A stretch of DNA of 46,270 nucleotides. It comes from Vavraia culicis subsp. floridensis. Taxonomy: Eukaryota; Microsporidia; Pleistophoridae. Positions 18,301-27,572 of the stretch are shown here, one piece after another. Made by a program: the position numbers and the translations under genes. The number at the start of each line of letters is the position of its first letter. The stretch's first letter is position 1. The notes below the pieces were generated by a model. That model did not search any database. It had not been told where the DNA came from and worked only from the letters and a program-made list of their open reading frames with translations. The stretch is taken from the NCBI RefSeq assembly GCF_000192795.1, contig NW_007360649.1, positions 1-46,270 of the forward strand, read 5' to 3'.

Positions 18301-21300
18301 AGCAGGTCGAGGAGATCGTTCGCCGTGTACTCGTTTGTACCGGTAGATGGGTCATCAGCACTGGTGATGGTATTCTCGTTTTCGTTGCCCAATTCATCAC
18401 CCCTGCCCAGGCAGTCCTCACCTAACACCCCATCTCCACCAAAACCATTCCTACCAACACACAACCCATAGCTCTCAAAAACACGCTCAACAATCTTTTC
18501 AACGGCACACCACGCCTTTCTCCTAACAGCAGCGCTCAACGCCCATCTCCAATGCACACTCCCCCCATAAAAATAGCCTGCCATCACCAAATCATCATCG
18601 CTCACATCAAAAACAACCTTACCATAAAATTTCATACAATACAACGAGAAGTACCGCCGTATGGTGCTGTCTGTAAAGAGCGCACCAACACGCAGCACTT
18701 CATCGTTCTTTTGCAGTGCTAACGTGCTCAGCGCATCGTTGTGTCCGTCTCCTTTTAATTCGTATTTCGTGGCGGTGTACGTTTTGAACACGCTACGCTT
18801 TGTTACGTGCAGCAGGCTCAGATTGATGTGTTTGAGGAGCGTTTGAATGGCGTAAAAGTAAATTTCGATCGGTTCTACGATTTGTATGAGGAGGTTCTCG
18901 AGCAGAAGTTTTATGAACTGTGGTTTGTTTTGGAAATTGAAGTAATCCGGGAAGTACCCCGGTGTAGAGCGGCAGATAGCTGTGTTGACGGTACGGTATG
19001 GCGTATTGGGATGAGCACCGCTTATAGGAGGGTTAAATAAGGCGCAGCACTGCGTATTACGCATACCCCTCATCACATCAAAGTCTAACACGCCCATGCC
19101 CCCCATCACATCCCTGCAATCCACCAAATCATCCTCCCCATCGCCACACCTAAACACCCCAGAATACCCCACCCTACCAATCACCTCATAGTACCCATAC
19201 TTGTACAGCAGCCCTACACAGCCATCATCGTACCACCCGTACTCTCTGCTAACCCTGTACGCAGCTATCATCTCCGTGTACTCCCCCTTCACACACAGCA
19301 ATCGTTCCAATACGCACCATCCATTCTGTTCCATCTCCTCATTTGAAAGGAACACTGCGAGCTGCGCGTGCTCCTTGGCATTGAGACGGGCGGTGTACGA
19401 ATGGATGAACCGTGATAGATCGTGTGCATGGATGCCGTAGAACGAGAGTAGCAGGGCATCGATGTATGTGCTGTTCATTGCCTTGTTACTGCATGTTTTG
19501 CTATTTAGTTTGTTCATTTCATTTGAATCGTCTGTTTTACACATCTCCTCGCTCTTCATTCTGCTATTGCTCATCCCGCCATCAGTTCCCTTTATCACCG
19601 CACCTGTCCCCCTCATCCCAGCATTTATCACTCCCCGGTGCCTAAGCCGTACAATCTCCCGCATCCTTTCGTGTTCCCTCATCATAAACCACTCCACAAA
19701 AACGTACACCTCGTAGTAAACGCTCTCCAAACACTCAAACACGGATAAAACGCTCATGAGATCGTGCAGCGACCCTCCATACCTCTTCAGAGTGTACAGC
19801 ACGGGTGTAATGTTGCCACGTATCACCTGCACTACGTTCTCATCGTTCATCCATTTTTCACCGGTTCTCATGGCGTGTATTACCAGGCTCTCCAAATCGA
19901 AGTGGATCGATTTGCTTTGCTCCGCTAGCACCGTGCTGTGCACCTTTTGTAGCATCAAACGCTGTTCATTGATTGTGAAGAGGCTGTTGATGAGCTGCTT
20001 TAGGGCGGGCATGCGCTCTGCGCTCGTAGTGCACTTCTTACCCCGTTTAACTACCGCATCAAATTTTTCATCATATCTCGTGCCACATTTCGCTCTACCA
20101 AGCGTACTACAGCACAGCTCCTCATACTCCCTCTCCTCCCATTCTCCGCACTCATAAATTGTGTGCCCAACACACACCAAGCACTCCTTGATACTCTCAC
20201 CCATCAGATAGCACAGCAGCAGCACCTTCATTCGATCCCCTTTCAGATGCTCTACCACGCTCTTTACGCTGTCCCTGTAGAAGGTGCACACCTTGATACG
20301 ATGCATTTCATCATCCGTGAGCACGAGCCGCGCACTTTCGAGCACGAACAGCAAAATGTACGTTAAGGATTTGCGTGTGAGCTTGCCGTAGTGTATTACC
20401 GCCTTGATGGCTGTGCTTATGAATGACAAAGAATCGTGCGCATGCATTGCACCGCTGATACCGCCCTTTCTTGTCGTACTATCGGTCATGCCGGTTTTTC
20501 CGGCTATACCGCTCTTAACGCCATCACAACTCTCAATTATTGTATCGATCGTTCGACCGGCCACACACCGCCTCAAATACCGTTTTATACTTCCCACGAT
20601 GTCGATTTCGCTCGTTTCCATGATCTGTATCACCGTAAAGTCTTTGATCTGGCCGAATTTTATTCCTCGGTCGTGCATTCTTGTGTACGTTAGATCACAG
20701 TCTTTGCAGTTCATCCGTACAAAATTGAACTGCGGGATTTGTCTGTTGCACCATTTGCACCGATAAGCAGTGCTGGTCCGCTTTTGTTCCCTTGTACTGC
20801 TTGGTGCACGATTGCTGTGCCGTTCTTTGTGTTGGTTCCTGTTTTGATCGCTGCATTGGTCCGCATACCGGTCGCTGTGCCGTTCTTTGTGTTGGTTCCT
20901 GTTTTGATCGCTGCATTGGTCCGCATACCGGTCGCTGTGCCGATCATTCTCTTCGGTCCCATGCTGCTCCTCATAATGATTGCTGTGCTTGTCCAGGTCA
21001 TTCCCTATCCCTGTATGTTTACGGTGCTCCTCTCTGCTATCGTCCAACACTTCATTCCTCAGGCACCCTTTGCCAGACATGCTGCCGCTTATCCCATCGC
21101 TTTCTGCTCCCTCGCCACCATTCATACACCCAAAGCACGTCCTGCCATCAACCACTCCATTCTCAATACAGTGGTGCGCACACGAACAGTCACTCAAACA
21201 AAATATCAAATTCGTGTCCATCAATCCGTAGTAGCACATCTGCTCGCGCGTGATCCTCCGATTTACAACTCGCTGCACCCGCACATCACCATACACGCAC

Positions 21301-22214
21301 TCGTCCGGTGCCTTCAGGCCTGAACACGCACTCAAACACAGCTCATTCACAATTGTGCGTTGCGCACCGCGCCATGCACACCCACTCACACACAAAAGAA
21401 TGAGAATGTCGCGTTGTGTGCACCATTCGCACGCCAATAGCACGTCCATAATGTTTTTTGGATGGCTGGCCTGGATTACAACGGCCAGCAGGTAAAATTG
21501 GCGGAGATCCTTCAGGTCTATGGTTGACGGCTTGATGGTTAACGTGTATGTGTTGATGAGGTACTGATGGAGCAGGTAGTTGGTTGGGTGTGTGGATATG
21601 AATTGGGTGTGGACGGGTGTAAACTGGGAGGGACTGATCAGGTGGTGGGGGTACTTTGATATATGGGACATTCTGTTGTAGTAAAGGATTTCTGTGCTGA
21701 TATTAATGACCGGTTTGACGGGCTGTGAACGATTCGTTGCTTTATTGACCTGGGTTGCTCCCTTGATTTGAGTTTCGTTCTTGACCTGACCAGGCATGCC
21801 GACCTGGTAATCGTGATCCGTCTCTTTTTTCTGTTCTATGGCACGATTAATCTCGTCCTCAGATTTCCGTTCATTTTCCCTTCCATAAACCTTAAACCGC
21901 TCACAATCCCTGCAATACCCCGTCAAACCCTCCATCCACCCGAAAACACGTTCCCTAATCAAAAAGAAATTACACTCAGAAACGCGCACGCTTCCCAAAA
22001 ACTGCCAATCAATCTCTGCGTTTACACCTATCTCCTCAAATATCACCGTAAGCACCGCATTGGCACGATCACCGTCCGTATCCATACACACCATCTCCAG
22101 CAACTTGTTGGTGAGCAATGAATCGCTAAACCGTACGAGTGTTTTGGCGAGCTGTTGGTAGTTTGCAAGGGATAATCTGCTGAGATACAACGATTTCAGA
22201 TTATCAATTTTCAT
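15342..22214 (-). CDS. MEC1: Mec1/ATR-type PI3K-like checkpoint kinase
   Basis: A 2290-residue PIKK that senses single-stranded DNA at damaged or stalled forks and phosphorylates checkpoint targets in the nucleus. The C-terminal kinase domain has QSPKKIAFVDENGRR, NDDLRKDQRVIELF, catalytic GLGDRHCEN (D2156, N2161) and HVDL (D2175). A short FATC domain ends NLGEMYVGWMPFI. The ATR-type wording around DDLRKD and the MY-GW tail favour Mec1/ATR over TOR, ATM or Tra1. The rest is helical-repeat and FAT sequence with several charged low-complexity inserts. Oddities are two Cys clusters (C339-C363; C486-x2-C489-x13-C503-x2-C506), a perfect 20-residue duplication between them (about 426-465), and six-residue GVGxGN repeats near 1900. 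CCC at 22217-22219 lies two bases before the ATG. Length is near that of yeast Mec1. Confidence 0.93.
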   Translation of the reverse strand: MKIDNLKSLYLSRLSLANYQQLAKTLVRFSDSLLTNKLLEMVCMDTDGDRANAVLTVIFEEIGVNAEIDWQFLGSVRVSECNFFLIRERVFGWMEGLTGYCRDCERFKVYGRENERKSEDEINRAIEQKKETDHDYQVGMPGQVKNETQIKGATQVNKATNRSQPVKPVINISTEILYYNRMSHISKYPHHLISPSQFTPVHTQFISTHPTNYLLHQYLINTYTLTIKPSTIDLKDLRQFYLLAVVIQASHPKNIMDVLLACEWCTQRDILILLCVSGCAWRGAQRTIVNELCLSACSGLKAPDECVYGDVRVQRVVNRRITREQMCYYGLMDTNLIFCLSDCSCAHHCIENGVVDGRTCFGCMNGGEGAESDGISGSMSGKGCLRNEVLDDSREEHRKHTGIGNDLDKHSNHYEEQHGTEENDRHSDRYADQCSDQNRNQHKERHSDRYADQCSDQNRNQHKERHSNRAPSSTREQKRTSTAYRCKWCNRQIPQFNFVRMNCKDCDLTYTRMHDRGIKFGQIKDFTVIQIMETSEIDIVGSIKRYLRRCVAGRTIDTIIESCDGVKSGIAGKTGMTDSTTRKGGISGAMHAHDSLSFISTAIKAVIHYGKLTRKSLTYILLFVLESARLVLTDDEMHRIKVCTFYRDSVKSVVEHLKGDRMKVLLLCYLMGESIKECLVCVGHTIYECGEWEEREYEELCCSTLGRAKCGTRYDEKFDAVVKRGKKCTTSAERMPALKQLINSLFTINEQRLMLQKVHSTVLAEQSKSIHFDLESLVIHAMRTGEKWMNDENVVQVIRGNITPVLYTLKRYGGSLHDLMSVLSVFECLESVYYEVYVFVEWFMMREHERMREIVRLRHRGVINAGMRGTGAVIKGTDGGMSNSRMKSEEMCKTDDSNEMNKLNSKTCSNKAMNSTYIDALLLSFYGIHAHDLSRFIHSYTARLNAKEHAQLAVFLSNEEMEQNGWCVLERLLCVKGEYTEMIAAYRVSREYGWYDDGCVGLLYKYGYYEVIGRVGYSGVFRCGDGEDDLVDCRDVMGGMGVLDFDVMRGMRNTQCCALFNPPISGAHPNTPYRTVNTAICRSTPGYFPDYFNFQNKPQFIKLLLENLLIQIVEPIEIYFYAIQTLLKHINLSLLHVTKRSVFKTYTATKYELKGDGHNDALSTLALQKNDEVLRVGALFTDSTIRRYFSLYCMKFYGKVVFDVSDDDLVMAGYFYGGSVHWRWALSAAVRRKAWCAVEKIVERVFESYGLCVGRNGFGGDGVLGEDCLGRGDELGNENENTITSADDPSTGTNEYTANDLLDLLQHAYYGSKDFLSLSALSRVKFDETTLLLAFKTRGYGDEDESDTFIDIEEVNEGMERWNDDYVGSDECCAQYFDHRTAFDGRTDQKNFTGDDPVASVDGNKSHTTRTHPIDLNGLMSAYQTDGITNDNLTRIHFIHDLYCARMGNYGTITQKRRAMLDMHKMLRLHCAMVRSSAHVDVVFEDELQIDRIEWCFRKGLAGKSEKMLVEMMVRGDWRALYYYGWRSGEMFYFDRAVDKLAMYGGENKVGGEGETNEKMMRNSGSGSNDSTENGRKIPADSTRGAQNGLIDDSAEDQSTHKIQNDRSARRSTSKDVHDKSTRFGSLKNTAYYRSSCSHFYRQSVIARTLKRNTLEAFEDAIERLGRNEKVLFYKAKLMEGIDRQTSYALYLESMRYGERYFEEAFPRALHLFTEHGCGEKMCDGVDGTKSTRENGVGENTCGRESVSKDGKTRTVKNKDSTAVHHKNTAIRTPNISQIHQYVRTDSILRFYLSIISKISHPNERISSTLTHLVHPLVKHSPWLCVWQSLSFLNNKKAEIKGRMMNVLECATDVLWVLNEYVMVLERIGCDKRASIGVGDYEEIKRFMVPVPVSNELRDENGVGYGNGVGHGNGVGRTGDKQGSGNGEHSSGTKTNLGPDDEMIADHGKVRNTRGYKRRSEGTNIGNGQAEMNLDKQASTRGGQVIRGGITLATITSYDERIVVFKSLQSPKKIAFVDENGRRRSFLVKANDDLRKDQRVIELFDLLIKCDLKIRKYVVVPFSSKLGIIEWIDGLISLKNICLANENKEIVSHIFKKYKKKLGKDFPVFNRKTKSVLSTWYNDTYKDPIKWHIARHNYTKTLAIMCAFGYFIGLGDRHCENILIDTKTGDVVHVDLNLLFDRAKKLSVPERVPFRLTKNVRECLGVLRETGKFRYYVQSTVRTIVRFRDVIEANLLAFVYDPIAEIKRPGDMISTLFRKMDGEDIVDRLIAEAVDDGNLGEMYVGWMPFI
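16467..16518 (-). repeat. 18-bp tandem repeats inside MEC1 (GVGxGN)
   Basis: About three imperfect in-frame copies encoding Gly-Val-Gly-(Tyr/His/Arg) units within a low-complexity insert before the kinase domain. Confidence 0.8.
20821..20940 (-). repeat. Perfect 60-bp in-frame tandem duplication in MEC1
   Basis: 20821-20880 and 20881-20940 are identical. Each adds 20 residues of a His/Asp/Gln/Arg-rich unit (including DRYADQCSDQNRNQHKER). Confidence 0.97.
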
Positions 22215-22216
22215 AA

Positions 22217-22219
22217 GGG
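22217..22219 (-). promoter_or_regulatory. CCC start-site motif of MEC1
   Basis: CACACCCTT stands immediately before the ATG at 22214 and supports that start for the long protein. Confidence 0.5.
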
Positions 22220-24577
22220 TGTGAAATGCGAGCGGTTGGAAAAGACGCCTTCTTGATTTTGTGTTCCGTGTTTGGTAATGTTCTGAGCGGGCGTACTGTG
22301 GTGGCCGTTATATGTTAATTTGACGTTCTATCTCACGTTTTTGCAGCATCATTATTTGTTTAAATGAGTAGAACGTGGGCCGTTTCAGTTGGTCCTTCTA
22401 AATGCTGTGCATGCAGGACTTATCCGCCTGGTCGTTGCTTGTATGCCATTTTTACTGTCATGCACACGCATAATTTATCTTAATTAATTTGTTTATGCAG
22501 TGCTATATCATAGAAAATACGCTGACCAACAAGGAAACAGATGTAACTGCCATGTACAGCAGTTTTTGTCGTTGCTAAATATGGTCGTGCCAGCAGATAA
22601 AGGTTGATAGCTGCCATCGGATCTGTTGGACCAGGAAGATACATTAATTTGTTTTGTGGTGCACTGGTAAATAAGTACTAAATTTACTTGCTGCGATGTA
22701 ACTGATAGGCGTAAAACGGGCACGGCAAATATCTGTACTCGAAATGAAAAAGTAAATACTTTCGTCTTGTGGTGAGTAGTGAGAGCGCCTTCTTATGAAA
22801 GAATGTTATTGCGTATCCTCCGCGTAATTCCAGAGGAGGGAAAGTAGTGGCGTATTTTCTGTGAATGCAGTCAACTATCATTACGAAAGGAACCTCTGTA
22901 TGCACCATTAATGGATAAAGTGTGTTGAAATAAAATCTTAGCGCATTTGGGTTTTTGGCACATTAATTTATTTCTGTTCCTTGCAGGAACACTTTTCCAC
23001 CGTATTACCACAATGTTGGTCAAATATTGTGTTTGAAATGTTCATATCACTTTCTTAGGTCGTATAAAACAGTACATGCTCAGTAACAGCTATTCTTTAG
23101 TTGTTACACTGGCTAGTACGAAAAATTGTATGAGAAGGACATAATGGTGGAGTATCGATGATTTACTCGCCTATGATTGGATGCATCTTATAAGAAAAGG
23201 GAATAGCACCTGCTATTTTATAAGCATTTTAAAGATTTCATACCGAAGTACAAGTAACCTAATGATTTATACCAGGTTTATTAGAAATTGACATGGTAGG
23301 CGTTCCTACAGAACTATTTCTCAAATCACCATTTCAGCTTTTATTTATTTTACACTCATTCCGTGCCAAAGGAATAAAACTTTGTATCAAAGAGCTCAGA
23401 AATAATCAGATTGTTAAAGAATGCTATTAACTTATCATGTCAGAGTCTTTCATGCTAATTAAAATTTTTTGTTCTCAGCAACGAGCATAACTCAACAAGT
23501 CCATTTCATAGAAAGACGTGCAACAACTCCTTCTACCGATGTATGTTCATTTATTTACATGTCATATAATTGAGGAAGTTGCACCTCTAATTTCTAAGAG
23601 TTCTGTAGTGGAGAATGCAAGTAAATCTGATCATGTAATGGTTTTGGATCGTAGCACATACCGATCACGGTTAGTCCAGGGAATGAAGTATGCAGTCAAC
23701 CACTTCACATATCTTTCAGTGTATCGAATAGCATTTTGCTTTTTAGTACTTTTCTGTCATTTCAAGAATTATGAATGAACAGAAGGAGAACAGCACAGTA
23801 ACATGTTAAATAAGAGAATACGGTAAAAAAACGTAACAGATGGTTTTATACAAGTATGACGTAATTACAAGATGAAACGATCAATTCGGACCAGATATTT
23901 TGTTCTACCGGTATTTCGTTACTATCGATTGGTCACATATCCTATTCTAATTTATTGACGTAAAGTAATGTCATCTTTTAAATTGATTGATCATGTTTTT
24001 ATATCAAGAATGAGCACAGCACATGCATCTTATTGGTTGTTAAAAATGTTGCTCTTCATGGAGTGCTTTCTATTCGTATTCATTTAGATAGATTGGTAAA
24101 GTAGTTTTTTCTCTTGAAATCATTGAAGTGTTTTTATAAAGACAAAATATATAATTTTGATAAATCAACATTTGTGAACATTTAATTACTTAGATCTTGT
24201 AATTTCTCTTTTTGGTAGTAAAAAGGCTTTTCGTGCAGATTAGCACCAAAAGCAATAAAAAGAAGTAATTAATGCATTGAAGCAGCAAATAAATTTAGCA
24301 TCAACTTCAAATAAAAGATAAAGAACGCATTCGTATGATCGTACCTGTTGCATGCAGTGCAGCTGTTAGTACATCACCTCGCAAATGAAACTCAAGACAG
24401 TTTCTTTCATTGAATTGTTCCAAGCTAATTTATCGTATGTAAACGCACCGTCTTGATGTTTTTAAACAACCTCGTTTGCAAGAAAATTTGTTCTCCTTTC
24501 ATTTATCTGTTGAAAGGAGTGTCTTCATATCTAAATGATAACGAAAAAAATATAAATAGAAGAAAAACAGAGAGGGC
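22220..24577. other. Long AT-rich gap upstream of MEC1 and the surface-protein gene
   Basis: About 2.3 kb with only scattered short frames (such as 22508-22723 and 22684-22908 minus, 23518-23778 plus), none with a motif, signal peptide or start context I trust. A TATA-like ATATAAATAG lies about 30 bases before the gene at 24578. Confidence 0.5.
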
Positions 24578-25651
24578 ATGCATTTAGTTCTTGGTATTGC
24601 GCTTTTGTTCTTTGGACTTTCTGTTCCTGGGGTGCACTGCAGCAAAGATGACCCTATTAAGTTTGTGAGGAAGGATGAAACGATAATAAAAAATCTGAAT
24701 GACAAAGAAAAAGAAATAAGTGAAGCAGCTGAGGAGGTATGCGAATGCTTAGGAGACATTGTTTCTGAAGTAACAAAATCAATTGAGAGTATAAATGCAG
24801 TCTTTGATAAGCATACGGTTGTAAACCTTGCCGAGGAAGACAAAGAGGATATTAAGAAGAAAATCATGGAGAATTTAGATGGTATGTCGCCCGAAAACGT
24901 GGTCAAGGACATAGTGGATTGTTATTCGGTAAAGTCGTGTGATGGGCTTTTGTACAAGTCTCTAAATTCGGATGCTTCGGAGTTTAGTATCAGTCAGAAG
25001 GGTACTTGTGAGTCTTTAAGACAGCTTATAGGGTTCACAAATCTCTTTCTCATTCCGTTGAGAAAATGTGGAGCAGGTTTGAATGAAGAAATCAAAATCA
25101 TTACATTTGAATCAATCGAAAAGGTTGAATCAAGCTTTGGTAAACTTCTCGGGGTGTTTGAAGATGAGAAATTAGCTTCGATTTCGAAGGACACATTTAC
25201 AGAGATCAGCACACGTTCTACTCAAATGATTAATTCGGTGAAGTCGCTTTGCAAAAAAGCTTTTCCTGAGGATGCTAAGAGTGAGCTCTACAAACTAGTT
25301 CAGGAAAAAGAAAGTTTTACCACAAAAGAGTTTTTCAAGGCTCTTGGAATCGAAGTAGAACCGGAGAAACCCACAGAAATGAATCCCGCTGATCCTGTAG
25401 CCGGTTCTAAATCTCAGAGTGCCGCAGAGCCAGGTAAAGAAACAATAAGTGAAGAACTAAAAGGTAAAGAAACAACAGGTGAAAAAACAACAGGTGAAGA
25501 ACCAAAAGGTGAAAAGGCGACAATTAAGGACGAAGCGAAAGGCTGGTTTGCTAGGAACAGAGTATGGGTGTTGATTGCTACATTGGTTGTTGTTGTGCTT
25601 GCTGCAGTGGCTCTTGCTGCCGTTTACTACACCAGACGATCAAATAAGTAA
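24578..25651 (+). CDS. Secreted, C-terminally membrane-anchored protein (probable surface protein)
   Basis: A 357-residue type I membrane protein. A classical signal peptide (LVLGIALLFFGLSVPGVHC, residues 3-21) is followed by a ~250-residue, mostly helical, Lys/Glu-rich extracellular region with several Cys that could form disulfides (CECLGD, CYSVKSC, CESL, RKCG, LCKK). Next come a Pro/Glu/Lys/Thr-rich stalk with short degenerate repeats (GKETTGEKTTGEEPKGEK, about residues 289-308), one transmembrane segment (about 329-350, VLIATLVVVVLAAVALAAVYY) and a very short basic tail. I recognise no family. It is probably lineage-specific and exposed on the spore, sporoplasm or meront surface. The motif before the ATG is GAGAGGGC rather than CCC, with a TATA-like box about 30 bases upstream, so it may be regulated differently from the housekeeping genes. 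It has no close neighbours. Confidence 0.8.
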   Translation: MHLVLGIALLFFGLSVPGVHCSKDDPIKFVRKDETIIKNLNDKEKEISEAAEEVCECLGDIVSEVTKSIESINAVFDKHTVVNLAEEDKEDIKKKIMENLDGMSPENVVKDIVDCYSVKSCDGLLYKSLNSDASEFSISQKGTCESLRQLIGFTNLFLIPLRKCGAGLNEEIKIITFESIEKVESSFGKLLGVFEDEKLASISKDTFTEISTRSTQMINSVKSLCKKAFPEDAKSELYKLVQEKESFTTKEFFKALGIEVEPEKPTEMNPADPVAGSKSQSAAEPGKETISEELKGKETTGEKTTGEEPKGEKATIKDEAKGWFARNRVWVLIATLVVVVLAAVALAAVYYTRRSNK

Positions 25652-25654
25652 AGA

Positions 25655-26384
25655 TGGTCATTTAAGTTCATTATTGCTGCGTTTTCTTTGTATTGGTCTT
25701 ATTGTGACATATTCGTTGTTCGGCGAGGAGTAGGCGTTTTGAGGTAAGCATAGTTTTTTGAAGTAAGGTTATTAGCGTTTACGTAGATTCACGTATGTTT
25801 ACCGTTTTTAATAGGTTCAGTAAGTTGGGCACCTCGAGTCATAGTTTGCGAGTTAGAATCGGTGCTGTGGTTGCAACATATCTTTCTGTTATTGTGAGGG
25901 TGTGTATGAAGGCGTAGTACAGGATGGTGTACAATGTCCTCTGTGAATGTGGTGAGAAAAGATAAATAAATGATATGTAGCAAAGAACAATTTTATACAC
26001 TTTCTAACTTCCACATCATCAACAAAAACACTGTTTAAACAAATTACAATGCTTGTTGAACTGAGCAAACAAACCTTTAGTCGAAAAACTGCAAAATATG
26101 AATTTAACCGAAATTACGATGGCACTCACGCATTTCGAGTAATTATAGAACGAATTTACTGTGCAAAGATAATAAAGTGTGTTGCATAGTCAAGCATCCT
26201 CGCTTTACTCCCCTCCATGCCAAGTATATAAACGAATGTAACACATGCTATGATCCGTTTCATATGCATGCTGCTGGTCAATTCACATGTATTGAATGAA
26301 GCTATGTCACAAAAAAAGACATGATAACCATGTCTTAGTTATAAAGCACTGCTGATTTTATTTCACACAACTTTTTTACCTCAC
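25655..26384. other. Intergenic region
   Basis: AT-rich, with no supportable gene or RNA. A 64-codon minus frame (25789-25983) looks spurious. Confidence 0.5.
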
Positions 26385-27082
26385 ATGATCAAACGAGAGG
26401 TTTTCAAATTTTTCAACATTAAAGAAAAGATAATTCCTGAAAATGTGGTCGAAGATCTGTTCATAGAAAAGATGGATGGTTGGACGGAAGAGAAGGGCGT
26501 CTTCGCTTTTTATTTAATTGATAATTATAAATCCAGCTACTCGCTAGATTTCAAACAAAAAATACTCTCATACCTGTCTATGGTCTTGCTCAACCCCGAT
26601 GTTGTGTCCCAGAGCAGTTTCGTGCAGGAGGCAGGCCTGCTCGTTCTCATGAAGAGGATACTTGACGAGTGTGATCTTTCCTATCAGCGGGTCTACGATT
26701 GCTTGAAAGACCTAGCTGAGTATGGTGATGAGGAAAGTGCTATGAAAATCCTGATCCCGTTGATATACCAATGCAGCAAAGAGGCATCGAAATTGAATCT
26801 TTTAGAAAATTTTGCGAAGTATTTGAATGCTGTGATGATGCTCATCACCATTGAAAAGGTGCAGGTATGGTTTTGCGATGAATTTATCTGGGTCTGTGCG
26901 ACTCTCAGCTGTTCGATGGCAATGATTATTATCGTGGTTTTGTGTACGAAACGAACTGTCCGTGCTTTCTTGACGGGTTCATGGAGGTATTCATCTACGA
27001 GAAATCGGATATTTTACATGTGCAGAGTTTTTCATGTGAAATGATAGCTCAAAAGATGATGAGTCAGTTTGAAAGAATTTAA
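26385..27082 (+). CDS. Helical protein of unknown family; intron or frameshift near 26865-26908
   Basis: The first 160 codons (to 26864) encode a hydrophilic, helix-rich protein with a HEAT/ARM-like feel (CDLSYQRVYDCLKDLAEYG, AMKILIPLIYQCSKEASK). Continuing in that frame gives an implausible Cys/Ile/Arg-rich end and a stop at 27044. A different frame is protein-like from about 26887 (LFDGNDYYRGFVYETNCPC, then EVFIYEKSDILHVQSFSCEM) and ends at TAA 27082. A 44-base intron, 26865-26908 (CAG|GTATGG to CTCTCAG|CTG), would join them in phase 0, giving 217 residues. A one-base deletion near 26890 would join them equally well. The intron has no clear TACTAAC and a non-consensus donor, so both remain open. 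No CCC motif precedes the ATG. Function unknown. Confidence 0.6.
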
Positions 27083-27572
27083 TATTTTTATTTCACATTT
27101 CTACATACGATAAAGCTAAATATTGCAGTTCAATTCTTTTCTTCGAAAACTACTCAACAGTCCTTTACAAATAATACCAAAATTACGTGATTGCTTGCCA
27201 ATGGTTAATCAAACAATCCCACCAAAAGATTCAAAACAAGTGAAAAGACCTAAACATGACATATTAAAGGAGTGAAACATTATTTAATAGGCAATTACGC
27301 TTTGTTTCATGTTCTAAACGAAAATAGCGCAGTTAATTATAAATGAACCTACTTTTGGTAGAACTATGATCATTTTTTAACATATAGCACGCAATATCTT
27401 TAATTCGGTATTAAACATGGCTCATCAATAACAAATGAATGGAAGTATTTTCCTTGTTCTGATCATCAGCTCGTTTTTTCTTCCTTGTCAATCACATTTT
27501 GCCACACGTTCTGTTTCAAACCAATAAAATAAACAAAAAACACCCGTACCCCTCACCACAACGACAGACGAG
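27083..27572. other. Intergenic region before PAP1
   Basis: AT-rich. It contains a copy of a short dispersed element (about 27283-27338, ending AATAGCGCAGTTAATT) that resembles one at 34325-34380. The CCCC motif of PAP1 is at 27549-27552. Confidence 0.5.

Noticed and set aside
15165..22121. Many 60-210 codon frames on the plus strand through this segment
   Set aside because: They are antisense to the continuous MEC1 frame and have Ser/Pro/His/Cys-rich compositions typical of the reverse complement of coding DNA.
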